Source of the DNA: Enterococcus wangshanyuanii
GTDB lineage: Bacteria; Bacillota; Bacilli; Lactobacillales; Enterococcaceae
Direction of reading: 5' to 3'
Length of the DNA stretch: 64,000 nucleotides
NCBI RefSeq assembly: GCF_002197645.1
Contig: NZ_CP021874.1
Location: 868,001 to 932,000 of the forward strand
Part shown: one piece after another, positions 55,071 to 64,000 of the stretch
Position numbering within the stretch: position 1 is the stretch's first letter
How the letters are laid out: every line of letters starts with the position of its first letter
Program-made: the position numbers and the translations under genes
Notes under the pieces: model-generated
Seen by the model: only the letters and a program-made list of their open reading frames with translations
Told to the model about the DNA's origin: nothing
Database searches by the model: none

Positions 55071-55613
55071 TCACCAATCCATCGAGTTTTGTAAATCGTC
55101 CATCGTAATTAGGCGAATTTCATAAGGATACTGCTCAGAAAAAAGAGTCGCATCTTTTAAGAAATACTCTGTTTTCCCAGGATATTCCCGGTCATAGATC
55201 AATAAACTGGCACCTGTATGCTCAAGTAAAAAACGTGTATGCATTTTTAACTGCGCGGGTGATTGATAGGGTTGGTGGCTGACCGAATCAACAAAATCTG
55301 CAAGACGTTCGATTTTTTCCAAATTCGCTTGATTTTTTTCATTCCAATTACTGCCAAATTCTTTAAATGGATAAATAACTCCCAGCTTCAATTCTGGGTA
55401 ATCATTTTTCAATTCAGCCACAACTTCTGCTGCCCAAATTTCTGTTCCAAGGTTGCCTGAAACTAAAACCCACTCTAAACCAGCATCCAAAAACCCCATA
55501 ATTTCTCTTTTTAAGACATTTTTAATAACTACAATTTTCGGGTCATTGTCTTGAAAAACCCCGATTTCAAAGCTTTTATATCCAGTCACATAAAGTGTTT
55601 TTACGTTTTCCAT
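55071..55613 (-). CDS. ypsA: YpsA-type protein (DUF1273, SLOG-like fold)
   Basis: A 180-residue protein of the YpsA family. MENVKTLYVTGYKSFEIGVF, VLVSGNLGTEIWAAEV and the DAG...LKLGVIYPF pattern match the SLOG/Rossmann fold that binds nucleotides or ADP-ribose. In Bacillus it affects cell division. ATG 55613 lies seven bases after AAAGG; the ATG two codons earlier abuts it. Divergent from recU. Confidence 0.92.
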   Translation of the reverse strand: MENVKTLYVTGYKSFEIGVFQDNDPKIVVIKNVLKREIMGFLDAGLEWVLVSGNLGTEIWAAEVVAELKNDYPELKLGVIYPFKEFGSNWNEKNQANLEKIERLADFVDSVSHQPYQSPAQLKMHTRFLLEHTGASLLIYDREYPGKTEYFLKDATLFSEQYPYEIRLITMDDLQNSMDW

Positions 55614-55674
55614 AGACATTCCTTTTCTTTCATAATGATTTTTTGTTATAATATTTGCTAGGAGTGTGATAGAA

Positions 55675-56316
55675 ATGGCTTTTCATTATCCTAATGGTAC
55701 TCCCTATAATAATCATGAAGCACCGAAATCAAAAAAACAAGTAAAAAAACAAAAATCGATTCAGTTTGGCAAACGCGGTATGGACTTTGAAGAAGAAATC
55801 AATAAAAGTAATGCATACTACCTTGCTCGCACTATTGCAGTCATTCATAAAAAACCGACACCTGTCCAAATCGTCAAAGTGGATTATCCTAGTCGAAGCG
55901 CTGCAGTCATCAAAGAAGCTTACTTTAGACAGGCCTCCACGACGGACTATAATGGTGTATATAATGGATACTATCTGGATTTTGAAGCGAAGGAAACAAA
56001 AAATAAGACCTCCTTTCCTTTTAAAAACTTTCACCAACACCAGATCGACCATATCAGGCAATGTTTGGCTCAAAAAGGAATTTGCTTTGTTCTCTTGTGG
56101 TTTTCATCTTTGAATAGATGTTTCTTTTTTAGTGGAGAGGCACTAGTGAATTATTGGTCGGAACAAGAAATCACTGGAAAAAAATCTCTATCTCTAGCAA
56201 TGATCGAAAAAGAGGGAATTGAAATCCAAATTGGAATCGCGCCAAGAGTTCCTTATTTGGACGCAGTGGAACAATACATACAATCGAATAAAGGAGTTGC
56301 AATGAATGACAACTGA
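55675..56316 (+). CDS. recU: Holliday junction resolvase RecU
   Basis: A 213-residue junction-specific endonuclease. RGMDFEEEINKSNAYYL near residues 35-50 holds an active-site Glu. YYLDFEAKETKNKTSFPFKNFHQHQIDH holds the Asp/Glu-x-Lys core (split here by length: DFEAKETK and FHQHQ). ATG 55675 after AGGAGTGTG. Its end overlaps pbp1A by 11 bases, the conserved recU-ponA arrangement. Confidence 0.96.
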   Translation: MAFHYPNGTPYNNHEAPKSKKQVKKQKSIQFGKRGMDFEEEINKSNAYYLARTIAVIHKKPTPVQIVKVDYPSRSAAVIKEAYFRQASTTDYNGVYNGYYLDFEAKETKNKTSFPFKNFHQHQIDHIRQCLAQKGICFVLLWFSSLNRCFFFSGEALVNYWSEQEITGKKSLSLAMIEKEGIEIQIGIAPRVPYLDAVEQYIQSNKGVAMNDN

Positions 56317-58636
56317 TGAAATAGGATCACGCGCTGCAAGACATGGGCATTCACCTGCCCCGAACAGTGCGGGAAGCATTCCGCCTTCTGCTGGCGGAAA
56401 AAAGCCTAAGAAAAAAAGAATTCTGTTAAAAATTTTCTTAGGATTAGTCATACTAGGGATTCTCGGCTTACTTGCTGGTCTTGGCCTATTTTGGTCTTAC
56501 GCAAAAGATGCCCCTAAATTGGATGACGAAAAATTAAGTGCCACTGTCTCTTCAAAACTTTACGATATCAATAATGAAGTGTTTGAAGAACTGGGTGCGG
56601 AAAAACGGGAAATGATCAAGCCGACAGATGTACCCCAATTGCTTAAGGACGCTGTGGTATCGGTTGAGGATAAGCGCTTCTATAAACACAGTGGTGTAGA
56701 TCCCATTCGGATTTTAGGATCAGCTTTCTCAAACTTTAAAACGGGTGGTCTTCAAGGTGGTAGTACGTTGACACAACAGTTGATCAAGCTATCTTACTTT
56801 TCAACCTCTGAAAAAGATCAAAACTTAAAGAGAAAAGCTCAGGAAGCTTGGCTGGCGATCCAGTTGGAAAAAGAAAAATCAAAAGAGGAAATTTTGACGT
56901 ATTATATCAATAAGGTCTATATGGCTAATGGTCTATACGGTATGGAGACTGCAGCACAAACTTATTATGGCAAAACCTTATCTGAGCTGTCGCTTCCTCA
57001 AACAGCCTTATTAGCAGGAATGCCGCAAGCACCAAACGACTATGATCCTTATGTAAAACCTGATATTGCGAAAGAACGACGTGATGTTGTTTTGTACACC
57101 ATGAAAGAAAATGAAAAAATTACGCAAAAAGAATACGATGAAGCCAAAGCCACACCAATTGATGACGGATTGCAACCACTGAAACAGTCAAACGATAATC
57201 GTAAAATCGTAGATAACTATATTAAAGAAGTCATTGACGAAGTAGAAGCGATGGGCAAAAATATTTACACAGATGGGTTAGATATCTATACAAACCTTGA
57301 CATGAATGCACAAAAACATCTCTACGATATCATCAATACGGATCAGTATGTTGACTATCCAGATGCCGACTTCCAAGTAACGTCTACTGTTATTGATGTA
57401 AAAACAGGGCAAGTCAAAGCGCAGATCGGTGGACGTAATATCCCAGATGACGTTCAATTGGGAACTAATTTTGCTAATGAAACCGATCGAGACGTGGGAT
57501 CAACGATGAAACCAATTGCCGATTATGGTCCCGCAATTGAAAATCTGAATTACTCTACGGGTCGAATCTTGATGGATAAACCCACAACTTATGAAGGAAC
57601 CAATATTCCTGTTACAAATGCAGACATGCAATATTACGGTGCCTTGACGATGCGTAAAGCGATCATGTATTCTCGTAATACGACTGCGATCCAAACCTTT
57701 GATGCGGTCGGCAGTGATAAGTCTGCTGAATTTCTAAAAGGTTTAGGTATTGAATTTAAAGATATCGTTGCTGCCAATGCAATTTCTAGTAACACAAGCG
57801 AACTTGGTGGAAATAAATATGGCGTCTCCTCTTTAAAATTAGCTGCAGCTTACGCAGCATTTGGAAATATGGGTGTCTATAATAAGCCTTACTATGTAAA
57901 TAAGATCGTCTATCAAGACGGCTCTGAAGAGGTTACTCAAACAGAAAGCCACCGTGCGATGAAAGACTCTACAGCCTACATGATGACGGATATGCTGAAA
58001 GATGTTATCAACGGCGGAACGGCCTTTAACGCAGCTGTTCCAGGCCTTGTTCAAGCGGGTAAAACTGGGACGGCCAACTACACAGATGATGACCTTGTTA
58101 AGATGGGTGCTTCAGAGTCTTCTAGTATTGCACCTGACAGCACATTCGTAGGTTATACCCCTCATTATGCTGTGTCTGTTTGGACGGGTTACCGGAACCG
58201 TTTGACCCCTATTCCTTATGAATATTGGGGTACTGCTTCTTCTGTCTATCGTGAAATGATGACTTATCTTTCTGAAGGAGTAGCAACAGATGATTGGACG
58301 ATGCCTGATAGTGTGATTCGCTCTGGCAGTGAGCTTTATGTTAAAGGTGCTTATGAGGAACAATTGCTGCCTTCTAACACAGGTTACACCTCTTCAACAT
58401 CTTGGGAAGCTCCTGTAAGTTCTGAGCCAACCGCAAGCAGTTCAACTGCGGCATCGTCAGAAACACCTGTCTCACAATCGAGTGATGCGCCTGTTTCATC
58501 TACACAAGCACCTGAACCGTCTACACCATCGACGGAAGAACCACCGATTACTTCGACTGAAGTGCCGCCGGAGCAATCATCAACACCACCTGAACAAAAT
58601 AATGCCGCTCGATCTGGCCGTTCCTCGTCAGGTTGA
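56306..58636 (+). CDS. Class A penicillin-binding protein 1A (bifunctional glycosyltransferase/transpeptidase)
   Basis: Polymerises and cross-links peptidoglycan. The 776-residue protein has a cytoplasmic basic head, one membrane anchor at about residues 39-63, a GT51 domain with EDKRFYKHSGVDP (catalytic Glu121) and GGSTLTQQLIK, and a transpeptidase with STMK (Ser399), SRN and KTGT. The C-terminal ~80 residues are Ser/Thr/Pro/Glu-rich and probably disordered. ATG 56306 lies inside recU, coupled to it. PonA/Pbp1A type. Confidence 0.95.
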   Translation: MTTDEIGSRAARHGHSPAPNSAGSIPPSAGGKKPKKKRILLKIFLGLVILGILGLLAGLGLFWSYAKDAPKLDDEKLSATVSSKLYDINNEVFEELGAEKREMIKPTDVPQLLKDAVVSVEDKRFYKHSGVDPIRILGSAFSNFKTGGLQGGSTLTQQLIKLSYFSTSEKDQNLKRKAQEAWLAIQLEKEKSKEEILTYYINKVYMANGLYGMETAAQTYYGKTLSELSLPQTALLAGMPQAPNDYDPYVKPDIAKERRDVVLYTMKENEKITQKEYDEAKATPIDDGLQPLKQSNDNRKIVDNYIKEVIDEVEAMGKNIYTDGLDIYTNLDMNAQKHLYDIINTDQYVDYPDADFQVTSTVIDVKTGQVKAQIGGRNIPDDVQLGTNFANETDRDVGSTMKPIADYGPAIENLNYSTGRILMDKPTTYEGTNIPVTNADMQYYGALTMRKAIMYSRNTTAIQTFDAVGSDKSAEFLKGLGIEFKDIVAANAISSNTSELGGNKYGVSSLKLAAAYAAFGNMGVYNKPYYVNKIVYQDGSEEVTQTESHRAMKDSTAYMMTDMLKDVINGGTAFNAAVPGLVQAGKTGTANYTDDDLVKMGASESSSIAPDSTFVGYTPHYAVSVWTGYRNRLTPIPYEYWGTASSVYREMMTYLSEGVATDDWTMPDSVIRSGSELYVKGAYEEQLLPSNTGYTSSTSWEAPVSSEPTASSSTAASSETPVSQSSDAPVSSTQAPEPSTPSTEEPPITSTEVPPEQSSTPPEQNNAARSGRSSSG

Positions 58637-58641
58637 TTGAA

Positions 58642-58689
58642 TAAAAAAATGTCTGGGATGACTTGATAGTCACCCCAGACATTTTTTTA
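58642..58689. terminator. Bidirectional terminator between pbp1A and pyrG
   Basis: AAAAAAATGTCTGGG and CCCAGACATTTTTTT with an inner TGAC/GTCA stem. Confidence 0.9.
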
Positions 58690-60288
58690 TTGATTATTTA
58701 GCGCTGCTTCAACGAATCCTTTGATCAAGTGTTGTGGTCTATTTGGTCTAGAAATCAATTCTGGATGGAATTGACAGCCAACAAAGAATTTTTTGTCCGA
58801 CAATTCAACGATTTCTACTAAACGATTATCTGGGGAAACTCCAGAAAAGACTAAGCCGTTTTCTTCAAATAGTTGACGGTATTTGTTGTTGAACTCATAG
58901 CGGTGACGATGACGTTCTTGAACAACTTCTTGTTCTTCATAGGCTTTAGCCGTTACGGTTCCTTTTTTGACTTTACATGGATATAAACCAAGACGTAGCG
59001 TTCCACCAAGATTTTCAACGTTTTCCTGATCTGCCATCAAGTCGATGATATTGTTTGTGATTTCAGGATTATTTTCTGCTGACCCTGCATCTTCTAAGTG
59101 GACAACATTACGGGCAAATTCGACACAAAGCATTTGCATTCCCAAACAGATTCCTAAAAACGGAACATCATTTTCACGAGCATAACGAATGGCTTCGATT
59201 TTACCTTCGACCCCGCGATCACCAAATCCGCCAGGAACTAGAATACCATCTGCATCTTTCAAGATCTCTTTAACATTTTCAGACGTTACTTCTTGTGAAT
59301 CGATCCAATCGATCGCAATATCTGAATCAAAGGCAAAACCAGCATGTTTCAATGCTTCAACGACGGATAAGTACGCATCAGGCAGTTCAACATATTTCCC
59401 AACCAAGGCGATTCTTGTTGTTTTCTTCAATCCAAGTACTTTTTCTTCTAACACACGCCATTCTGTCATGTCTGCTTCCGGTACATCCAGCTTCAAATGA
59501 TCACAGACAATCTGATCCATATTTTGCGCTTGAAGTGCTAATGGAATCGAATATAACGTCTCTACATCGCGTGATTCAATGACTGCTTCTGGTGCTACAT
59601 CACAAAATTGTGCTAATTTATTTTTTGTTCCTTGAGAAACTGGTAATTCTGTACGAACCACTAAAATATTCGGTTGAATTCCTAAACTACGCAGTTCTTT
59701 GACGCTGTGCTGTGTTGGTTTTGTTTTCATTTCACCGGCAGCCTTTAAATAAGGAATCAAGGTCGTATGAATATACATGACATTATCGCTGCCCACTTCT
59801 GCTTTCATTTGACGTAAAGCTTCTAAAAATGGCAGTGATTCAATATCTCCGACTGTTCCGCCAACTTCAGTAATAATGATATCTGCATCTGTCAATGTTG
59901 CTGCACGCATGATCTTATCTTTGATCTCATTCGTGATATGCGGGATCACCTGAACCGTTGCCCCCAAATATTCACCTTTACGCTCTTTTCTTAACACTTC
60001 TGAATAAATTTTCCCTGTTGTCACATTTGAATATTTATTGAGATTGATATCAATAAAACGTTCATAGTGACCTAGATCCAAGTCTGTTTCGGCACCATCA
60101 TCTGTGACAAAAACTTCTCCGTGTTGGTAAGGACTCATTGTTCCTGGATCCACATTGATGTATGGATCAAATTTTTGAATCGTTACTTTTAAGCCACGAT
60201 TTTTTAGTAAACGTCCTAACGATGCTGCGACAATTCCCTTACCGATCGAAGAAACTACGCCGCCTGTAACAAAGATGTATTTCGTCAT
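58687..60288 (-). CDS. pyrG: CTP synthase (PyrG)
   Basis: Aminates UTP to CTP with glutamine. The 533-residue enzyme begins [16 protein letters not shown], then has the Mg-binding [21 protein letters not shown] and the amidotransferase elbow [11 protein letters not shown], with QFHPE at the C-terminus. ATG 60288. Monocistronic, controlled by a GGGC-start attenuator in its leader. Its stop lies in the shared terminator with pbp1A. Confidence 0.97.
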   Translation of the reverse strand: MTKYIFVTGGVVSSIGKGIVAASLGRLLKNRGLKVTIQKFDPYINVDPGTMSPYQHGEVFVTDDGAETDLDLGHYERFIDINLNKYSNVTTGKIYSEVLRKERKGEYLGATVQVIPHITNEIKDKIMRAATLTDADIIITEVGGTVGDIESLPFLEALRQMKAEVGSDNVMYIHTTLIPYLKAAGEMKTKPTQHSVKELRSLGIQPNILVVRTELPVSQGTKNKLAQFCDVAPEAVIESRDVETLYSIPLALQAQNMDQIVCDHLKLDVPEADMTEWRVLEEKVLGLKKTTRIALVGKYVELPDAYLSVVEALKHAGFAFDSDIAIDWIDSQEVTSENVKEILKDADGILVPGGFGDRGVEGKIEAIRYARENDVPFLGICLGMQMLCVEFARNVVHLEDAGSAENNPEITNNIIDLMADQENVENLGGTLRLGLYPCKVKKGTVTAKAYEEQEVVQERHRHRYEFNNKYRQLFEENGLVFSGVSPDNRLVEIVELSDKKFFVGCQFHPELISRPNRPQHLIKGFVEAALNNQ

Positions 60289-60359
60289 AATATAAAAAAA
60301 CCCTTTCTCTAAATAGATTTGTAGAGAGAAGCGAACGTTTCCTTTGTTTCTTTACTTAA

Positions 60360-60473
60360 AAAAGTAAAAGCTCCCTATCCAAAATGAATAGGGAGCTGGA
60401 AATTCGTTACAAACTTCTGACCTTCTTAAAGGTGCCCAAGTAGTATAATACAAGCAAATTTGTTTGAGGTCAA
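60360..60473 (-). promoter_or_regulatory. pyrG promoter and reiterative-transcription attenuator
   Basis: Minus strand: TTGACC (60468-60473), 17-base spacer, TATTAT (60445-60450), then after seven bases GGGCACC, so the transcript begins GGGC (60437). Downstream is the terminator AGCTCCCTATCC/GGATAGGGAGCT type stem (60369-60397) with a T-rich tail. This is the set-up known for Bacillus and lactococcal pyrG. Low CTP gives extra G at the 5' end, which pair with the C-rich arm of the terminator and let transcription through. Confidence 0.85.
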
Positions 60474-60528
60474 GTGTTTCTGTTAGAACAGATATCAATT
60501 TTTAGTTCATACTTTTTTTATTTAGTGC

Positions 60529-62199
60529 CTACTCGCTGATGTATGCGTATTTATAGGTACAAGTCGCACCAAAATTATGATATTGGATTCCTTCAACACC
60601 CGGACGAACTAATTGCCCTCTGGCTTGCTGATATAAAGGAACTAAGGCAGCATCTTCCTCAACTAAAACTTTTTCAGCGGCAATCAAAGTTTCCCAACGT
60701 TTTTCTGGATCATTGGCATACTTGTTAGATGCATCATCGATCAGCTGATCATATTTTTCGCTGCGGTAGCTTGTTTTGTTTTTGCTGCTGACAGAACTTT
60801 CTAAGAAAGTCATAGGGTCTTGGTAATCTGGTCCCCACATGCTGACAGATAACTCATAATCACCTTTTTTCATTAATTCGATCGAGTTGTTCAATGGGAC
60901 TGTTTTAACGTTGACTTTTAATCCCGGTAACGCATCTTCTAATTGCCCTTGGATAAACTCAGCAACTTTTTTGTCTCCGTCACCATCTTTAGATAATAAC
61001 TCGATCGTCACATCGCCGTTCAATTCTTTTTTCGCTTTATCTAAATACTCATTTGCTAATTTTTCATCTGTTTTTACTAACTCACCTGCTTCTTTGCGGA
61101 AATCTTCTCCTGTTTCAGGATTAGAAACAAAATCTTTGGGAATGTATCCGTAAATCGCTGTTGATCCATCGGCTAAAATATTATCGACTAAGCTTTCTTT
61201 ATCAAGAGCGTAAGAAATTGCTTTACGGACATTTTCATTAGCGAAAATCGATGGTTTGTCATTTCTCTTTTGATTCATTCTAAGTGAATAGACTTTTGAG
61301 CGCTGAATCGCTTCATAATCAGGATTGTCTTTGTTTTGTTTCGCAAAATCTCCCGTTAAAACAGCAACATCCAACTCTCCAGATTCATATAAATTGAATA
61401 CTGTATTTGTTTCTTTCAAGACTTCAAAATGAATTTTTTCAGATTTGACCTTATCTGCATCGTAATATTCCGGATTTTGAACTAAATCCCACGACATAGA
61501 TGATTGATCCCAATTTTCCATTAAGAACGGTCCGTTTGAAACAATATTTTCACTAGATGTCCCATAGGCTTTGCCCTTTTCAGTAACAAATTTTTCATTT
61601 TGCGGGAAGAACGGTGAAAAAGCCAATAATGAAGTGAAATACGGTACTGGTTTTTCCATTTGAATTTCAAGTGTATAATCATCAAGCGCTTTGACTCCTA
61701 ATTCATCCGCTGATTTTTCTTCATTAACGATTTCAGTTCCATTCAAAATCGTTCCGTCCATCAAGAAAAAGTAGTTGGCTTGATTTTTCGGATCTGCCAT
61801 TTTTTTCCATGCAAAGACAAAGTCTTTCGCTGTTACTTTATCTCCATTAGACCATTTCGCATCGTCTCTTAATTTGATCGTATAGGTTTTCCCATCTTCT
61901 GAGATTTCCGGTAATTCTTTAGCCACAGCCGGAATGATCTTATCTTTTTCATCCAACTGATACAACCCTTCAAAAACGTTTGATTGAGCGTTCACGCTTG
62001 GTTCATCCTGTGTAAATATTGTATCCATTGAGCCTATTTCTGATGCCTCCATCAAATTTAACACGCGTGTAGATTTTTGCTCGGTCCCATTCCCTTTTCC
62101 CGAATCATCTGTTGCTGATTTCCCTGCGTTCCCGCCGCAAGCAGCCAGCAACAATAATGTCGTCATTAAAGTCAGACTTTTTTTAACTCCTCTTTTCAT
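60529..62199 (-). CDS. Oligopeptide ABC transporter substrate-binding lipoprotein (OppA family)
   Basis: Extracellular peptide-binding protein, 556 residues, with lipobox LLAAC (LLLLAACGG). The SBP_bac_5 body shows EASEIGSMDTIFTQDEPSVN, the IPAVAKELPEISEDGKTYTIKLRDDAKWSNGD block and YALDKESLVDNIL. ATG 62199 after AAGGTGGAACGT. It follows a transglutaminase-like gene and an epimerase gene on the same strand, so the likely ligand is a murein or other short peptide. No permease genes are in this window; it may use a shared Opp system. Confidence 0.9.
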   Translation of the reverse strand: MKRGVKKSLTLMTTLLLLAACGGNAGKSATDDSGKGNGTEQKSTRVLNLMEASEIGSMDTIFTQDEPSVNAQSNVFEGLYQLDEKDKIIPAVAKELPEISEDGKTYTIKLRDDAKWSNGDKVTAKDFVFAWKKMADPKNQANYFFLMDGTILNGTEIVNEEKSADELGVKALDDYTLEIQMEKPVPYFTSLLAFSPFFPQNEKFVTEKGKAYGTSSENIVSNGPFLMENWDQSSMSWDLVQNPEYYDADKVKSEKIHFEVLKETNTVFNLYESGELDVAVLTGDFAKQNKDNPDYEAIQRSKVYSLRMNQKRNDKPSIFANENVRKAISYALDKESLVDNILADGSTAIYGYIPKDFVSNPETGEDFRKEAGELVKTDEKLANEYLDKAKKELNGDVTIELLSKDGDGDKKVAEFIQGQLEDALPGLKVNVKTVPLNNSIELMKKGDYELSVSMWGPDYQDPMTFLESSVSSKNKTSYRSEKYDQLIDDASNKYANDPEKRWETLIAAEKVLVEEDAALVPLYQQARGQLVRPGVEGIQYHNFGATCTYKYAYISE

Positions 62200-62223
62200 A
62201 CGTTCCACCTTTTCCTTCTTTTT

Positions 62224-63600
62224 TTATTTATTCACAAGTTCTTCCATTTTGATCAATTCTTGCTTTACGTCTAAATAAGCATATGGAAGCCCTTGATTCT
62301 CATATTCAAATTCGCCCCGTTGATTGTCGATCGGATCTGCTCTTAAAAACTGTTTCGACGGATTGAAATCAGTTTGAATTTCACTGTTGGCAGGCATTCT
62401 AAAAATATCAAGATTACCAAAATAATAATTCCAGCGTTCTTCATCACCTGCTCTTTTTGCTCCTCCGCCAAAAGATAGATCAGCAAATATCCAGCCATAA
62501 GGTGCGACATAAAATTGTGCCCAGTCGTGGCAGCCAGTGTAATATTGTGACACGTATAATCCTGATTGCCATTTTGCTGGTATTTTCGCCATTCGGCAAA
62601 GTGTGATGAACAAAATTGCCTGAACTCCACAATCGCCTTTCAAATTGACTGCAGCATACTCAGAAATATTATCGATCGTAAAATATTCCCTCATAAAGGA
62701 GTAATTGACTTTAGTTGTGATAAAATCATAAATTTTACGCGCTTTTTTGATTGGATTTGTTTCCCCTGCTAAAATTTCTTCAAGCAATTGTTCCAAGTAA
62801 GGCGTAAATCGTATATGAGGCAGCTGCTCACTCAATTCAAAATCCGGTTGTTCCATTATTGCCTTTTCAGGCTCTAATTCCACATAATCAACGTGATTGA
62901 TATAGCTATATTCCACGCTAAAAACTTGATCCTCTTCTAACGTTGTTTCGAAGAAAACAGTCCGCTGCGCTTCCTCTTCTGGTGCAATAAACGTTGCTTC
63001 AGGTGTCGTATTTAAAATTTCGATCTCTGAAGCTTGTTTGCAGCTTTTCGGTAACGGTAAATACACTCGAACTTTTTCTCCAGGACGTTCATAATCCTTT
63101 TTCACCTGAATACTTGCCTTCAAATGAATCTTGACTGTTCGCCCACCATTTTCTTTCATAAGCTGAATATTTTGAGTTAGCTCTTGCTTGCGCAGACGAT
63201 CCACTTCGCTATCTTCTTTTACAAGCAACCTCGCTTCATAATCAGCTTGTGTCTTGATCAAATTCATTAAAAAGCGCCTTTGAAAGTGAACCTTACCATC
63301 GATAAACAGCCAATCAACTTTTCCCGTTTCCTTCAAGTCAGCCAATTCTTGCTCTTGATAATTTGAAAAGGCTTCTTTCATCATTTTGTTCGCTTCTTCA
63401 AAATCAAATGGGTATTCATTGATTCCTACGATTCGAATAATCTCTTGTTCGATCTCTAATCTTTTTCGTAATGCTTGCGGAATTTCTTTTGCTAGTAAAT
63501 GTTCGATCAATTTTTCAGCACCAGTAAAATCACCATAATTTTTCAATTTGATAATATCTTCCGGTAGCGGTACACTCATATACTTTAAGTCGTAATACAT
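62224..63600 (-). CDS. Transglutaminase-like cysteine protease-fold protein
   Basis: A 458-residue protein without signal peptide. The C-terminal half is a transglutaminase core with Cys in LKGDCGVQAILF, His in TGCHDWAQFYVAPYGW and Asp in IFADLSFGGGAKR, a full triad. The N-terminal 250 residues are helical then beta-rich (IHLKASIQVKKDYERPGEKVRVYLPLP), typical of transglutaminase-like proteins. It lies between the epimerase and the peptide-binding protein genes, suggesting a peptidase role on murein-type peptides. ATG 63600 with AAGGAACTTG nearby. Confidence 0.88.
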   Translation of the reverse strand: MYYDLKYMSVPLPEDIIKLKNYGDFTGAEKLIEHLLAKEIPQALRKRLEIEQEIIRIVGINEYPFDFEEANKMMKEAFSNYQEQELADLKETGKVDWLFIDGKVHFQRRFLMNLIKTQADYEARLLVKEDSEVDRLRKQELTQNIQLMKENGGRTVKIHLKASIQVKKDYERPGEKVRVYLPLPKSCKQASEIEILNTTPEATFIAPEEEAQRTVFFETTLEEDQVFSVEYSYINHVDYVELEPEKAIMEQPDFELSEQLPHIRFTPYLEQLLEEILAGETNPIKKARKIYDFITTKVNYSFMREYFTIDNISEYAAVNLKGDCGVQAILFITLCRMAKIPAKWQSGLYVSQYYTGCHDWAQFYVAPYGWIFADLSFGGGAKRAGDEERWNYYFGNLDIFRMPANSEIQTDFNPSKQFLRADPIDNQRGEFEYENQGLPYAYLDVKQELIKMEELVNK

Positions 63601-63616
63601 TCAAGTTCCTTCTTTC

Positions 63617-64000
63617 TTATTTGCTCAAACCTAATCCCGCTTGGTTTGTCAATTCAATGATACTGATCGGTTCTAACCCGACACCACCTGGAATCGCTAC
63701 CTCAGTCAATCCAAATGTTGCATCTAAATCTGCTCTTGTAATATTTTTAGTCCCTGCAGCTAAATGAGCTGCTGCTGTTACGCCAATATTCGTTTCTTCC
63801 ACCATACAGCCAATCATACACTCCACACCAGCTGCTTCACAAATACTATTGATCTTGAGTGCTTCGTGGATCCCGCCGCATTTCATCAACTTGATATTCA
63901 CGTAATCGACAGCATGAGCTCTGATCAAACGTAATGCATCTTTTGAATTGAAGCAACTTTCATCCGACATGATCGGAACAGAAACATTTTTTGTCACATA
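63617..64000 (-). CDS. Dipeptide epimerase, enolase superfamily, N-terminus cut by window edge
   Basis: C-terminal 128 residues of a muconate-lactonizing/dipeptide epimerase type enzyme. The frame is open at the right edge. PIMSDESC has the metal-binding Asp-Glu, YVNIKLMKCGG has the catalytic Lys, then GVECMIGCMVEETNIG and DLDATFGL. These fit L-Ala-D/L-Glu epimerase (YkfB-like), which acts in murein peptide catabolism. First gene of the visible epimerase-transglutaminase-OppA set; upstream genes are off the window. Confidence 0.85.
   Translation of the reverse strand, partial: YVTKNVSVPIMSDESCFNSKDALRLIRAHAVDYVNIKLMKCGGIHEALKINSICEAAGVECMIGCMVEETNIGVTAAAHLAAGTKNITRADLDATFGLTEVAIPGGVGLEPISIIELTNQAGLGLSK

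Overview
The window is a low-GC Gram-positive chromosome segment that looks like a non-model Enterococcus. The strongest pointers are a low-affinity class B PBP of the E. faecalis Pbp4 / E. faecium Pbp5 type, an NlpC/P60 protein with three ChW repeats, strong AGGAGG ribosome-binding sites, an argS T-box and the recU-pbp1A / ypsA-gpsB-rnpB neighbourhood. Species cannot be fixed from this sequence alone. No tRNA, rRNA, transposase, integrase or CRISPR array was seen.

Layout. 1-9.7 kb is purine metabolism: purC-S-Q-L (continuing off the left edge) and purE-K-B, each with its own promoter and upstream PurR-type box, split by two plus-strand genes, followed by xpt-pbuX behind a guanine riboswitch. 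9.7-13.1 kb holds cell-wall hydrolases and small unknown genes. 13.3-19.3 kb has a Gfo/Idh/MocA oxidoreductase, argS with an arginine T-box, and tsaB-rimI-rimI-tsaD. 19.6-21.7 kb is the pbp4/5-type gene. 21.9-25.2 kb is an SPFH / zinc-ribbon / TPM-domain operon like Bacillus ydjI-G-H but without pspA. 25.4-33.2 kb carries lipoproteins, SRP RNA, tadA, a PucR-type regulator, a membrane Zn protease, a nucleoid-associated protein and treP with a perfect operator. 33.5-39.4 kb has ktrB, a tandemly duplicated hairpin-rich intergenic element, DUF1266 and LURP-one genes, and a BlaI/M56 pair divergent from a lipoprotein gene.

39.4-43.1 kb is the most accessory-looking part: AT-rich, an unknown helical protein, a 631-residue protein with an RNxxxH HEPN motif plus a C-terminal zinc ribbon, and about 1 kb of broken coding remnants. 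43.1-47 kb returns to housekeeping (rplS, a CatA-like gene, trmD, rimM, mntH). 47.3-60.3 kb holds membrane genes, nth-dnaD, an M32 carboxypeptidase, the rnpB/gpsB/ypsA and recU/pbp1A block, and pyrG with a GGGC-start attenuator. 60.5 kb to the end is a probable murein-peptide uptake and catabolism operon (epimerase, transglutaminase-like protein, oligopeptide-binding lipoprotein).

Best candidates for something undescribed are the HEPN-zinc-ribbon protein, the tandem structured element at 34919-35281 with the hairpin cluster beside it, and the M56/BlaI sensor pair that lacks a beta-lactam sensor domain.
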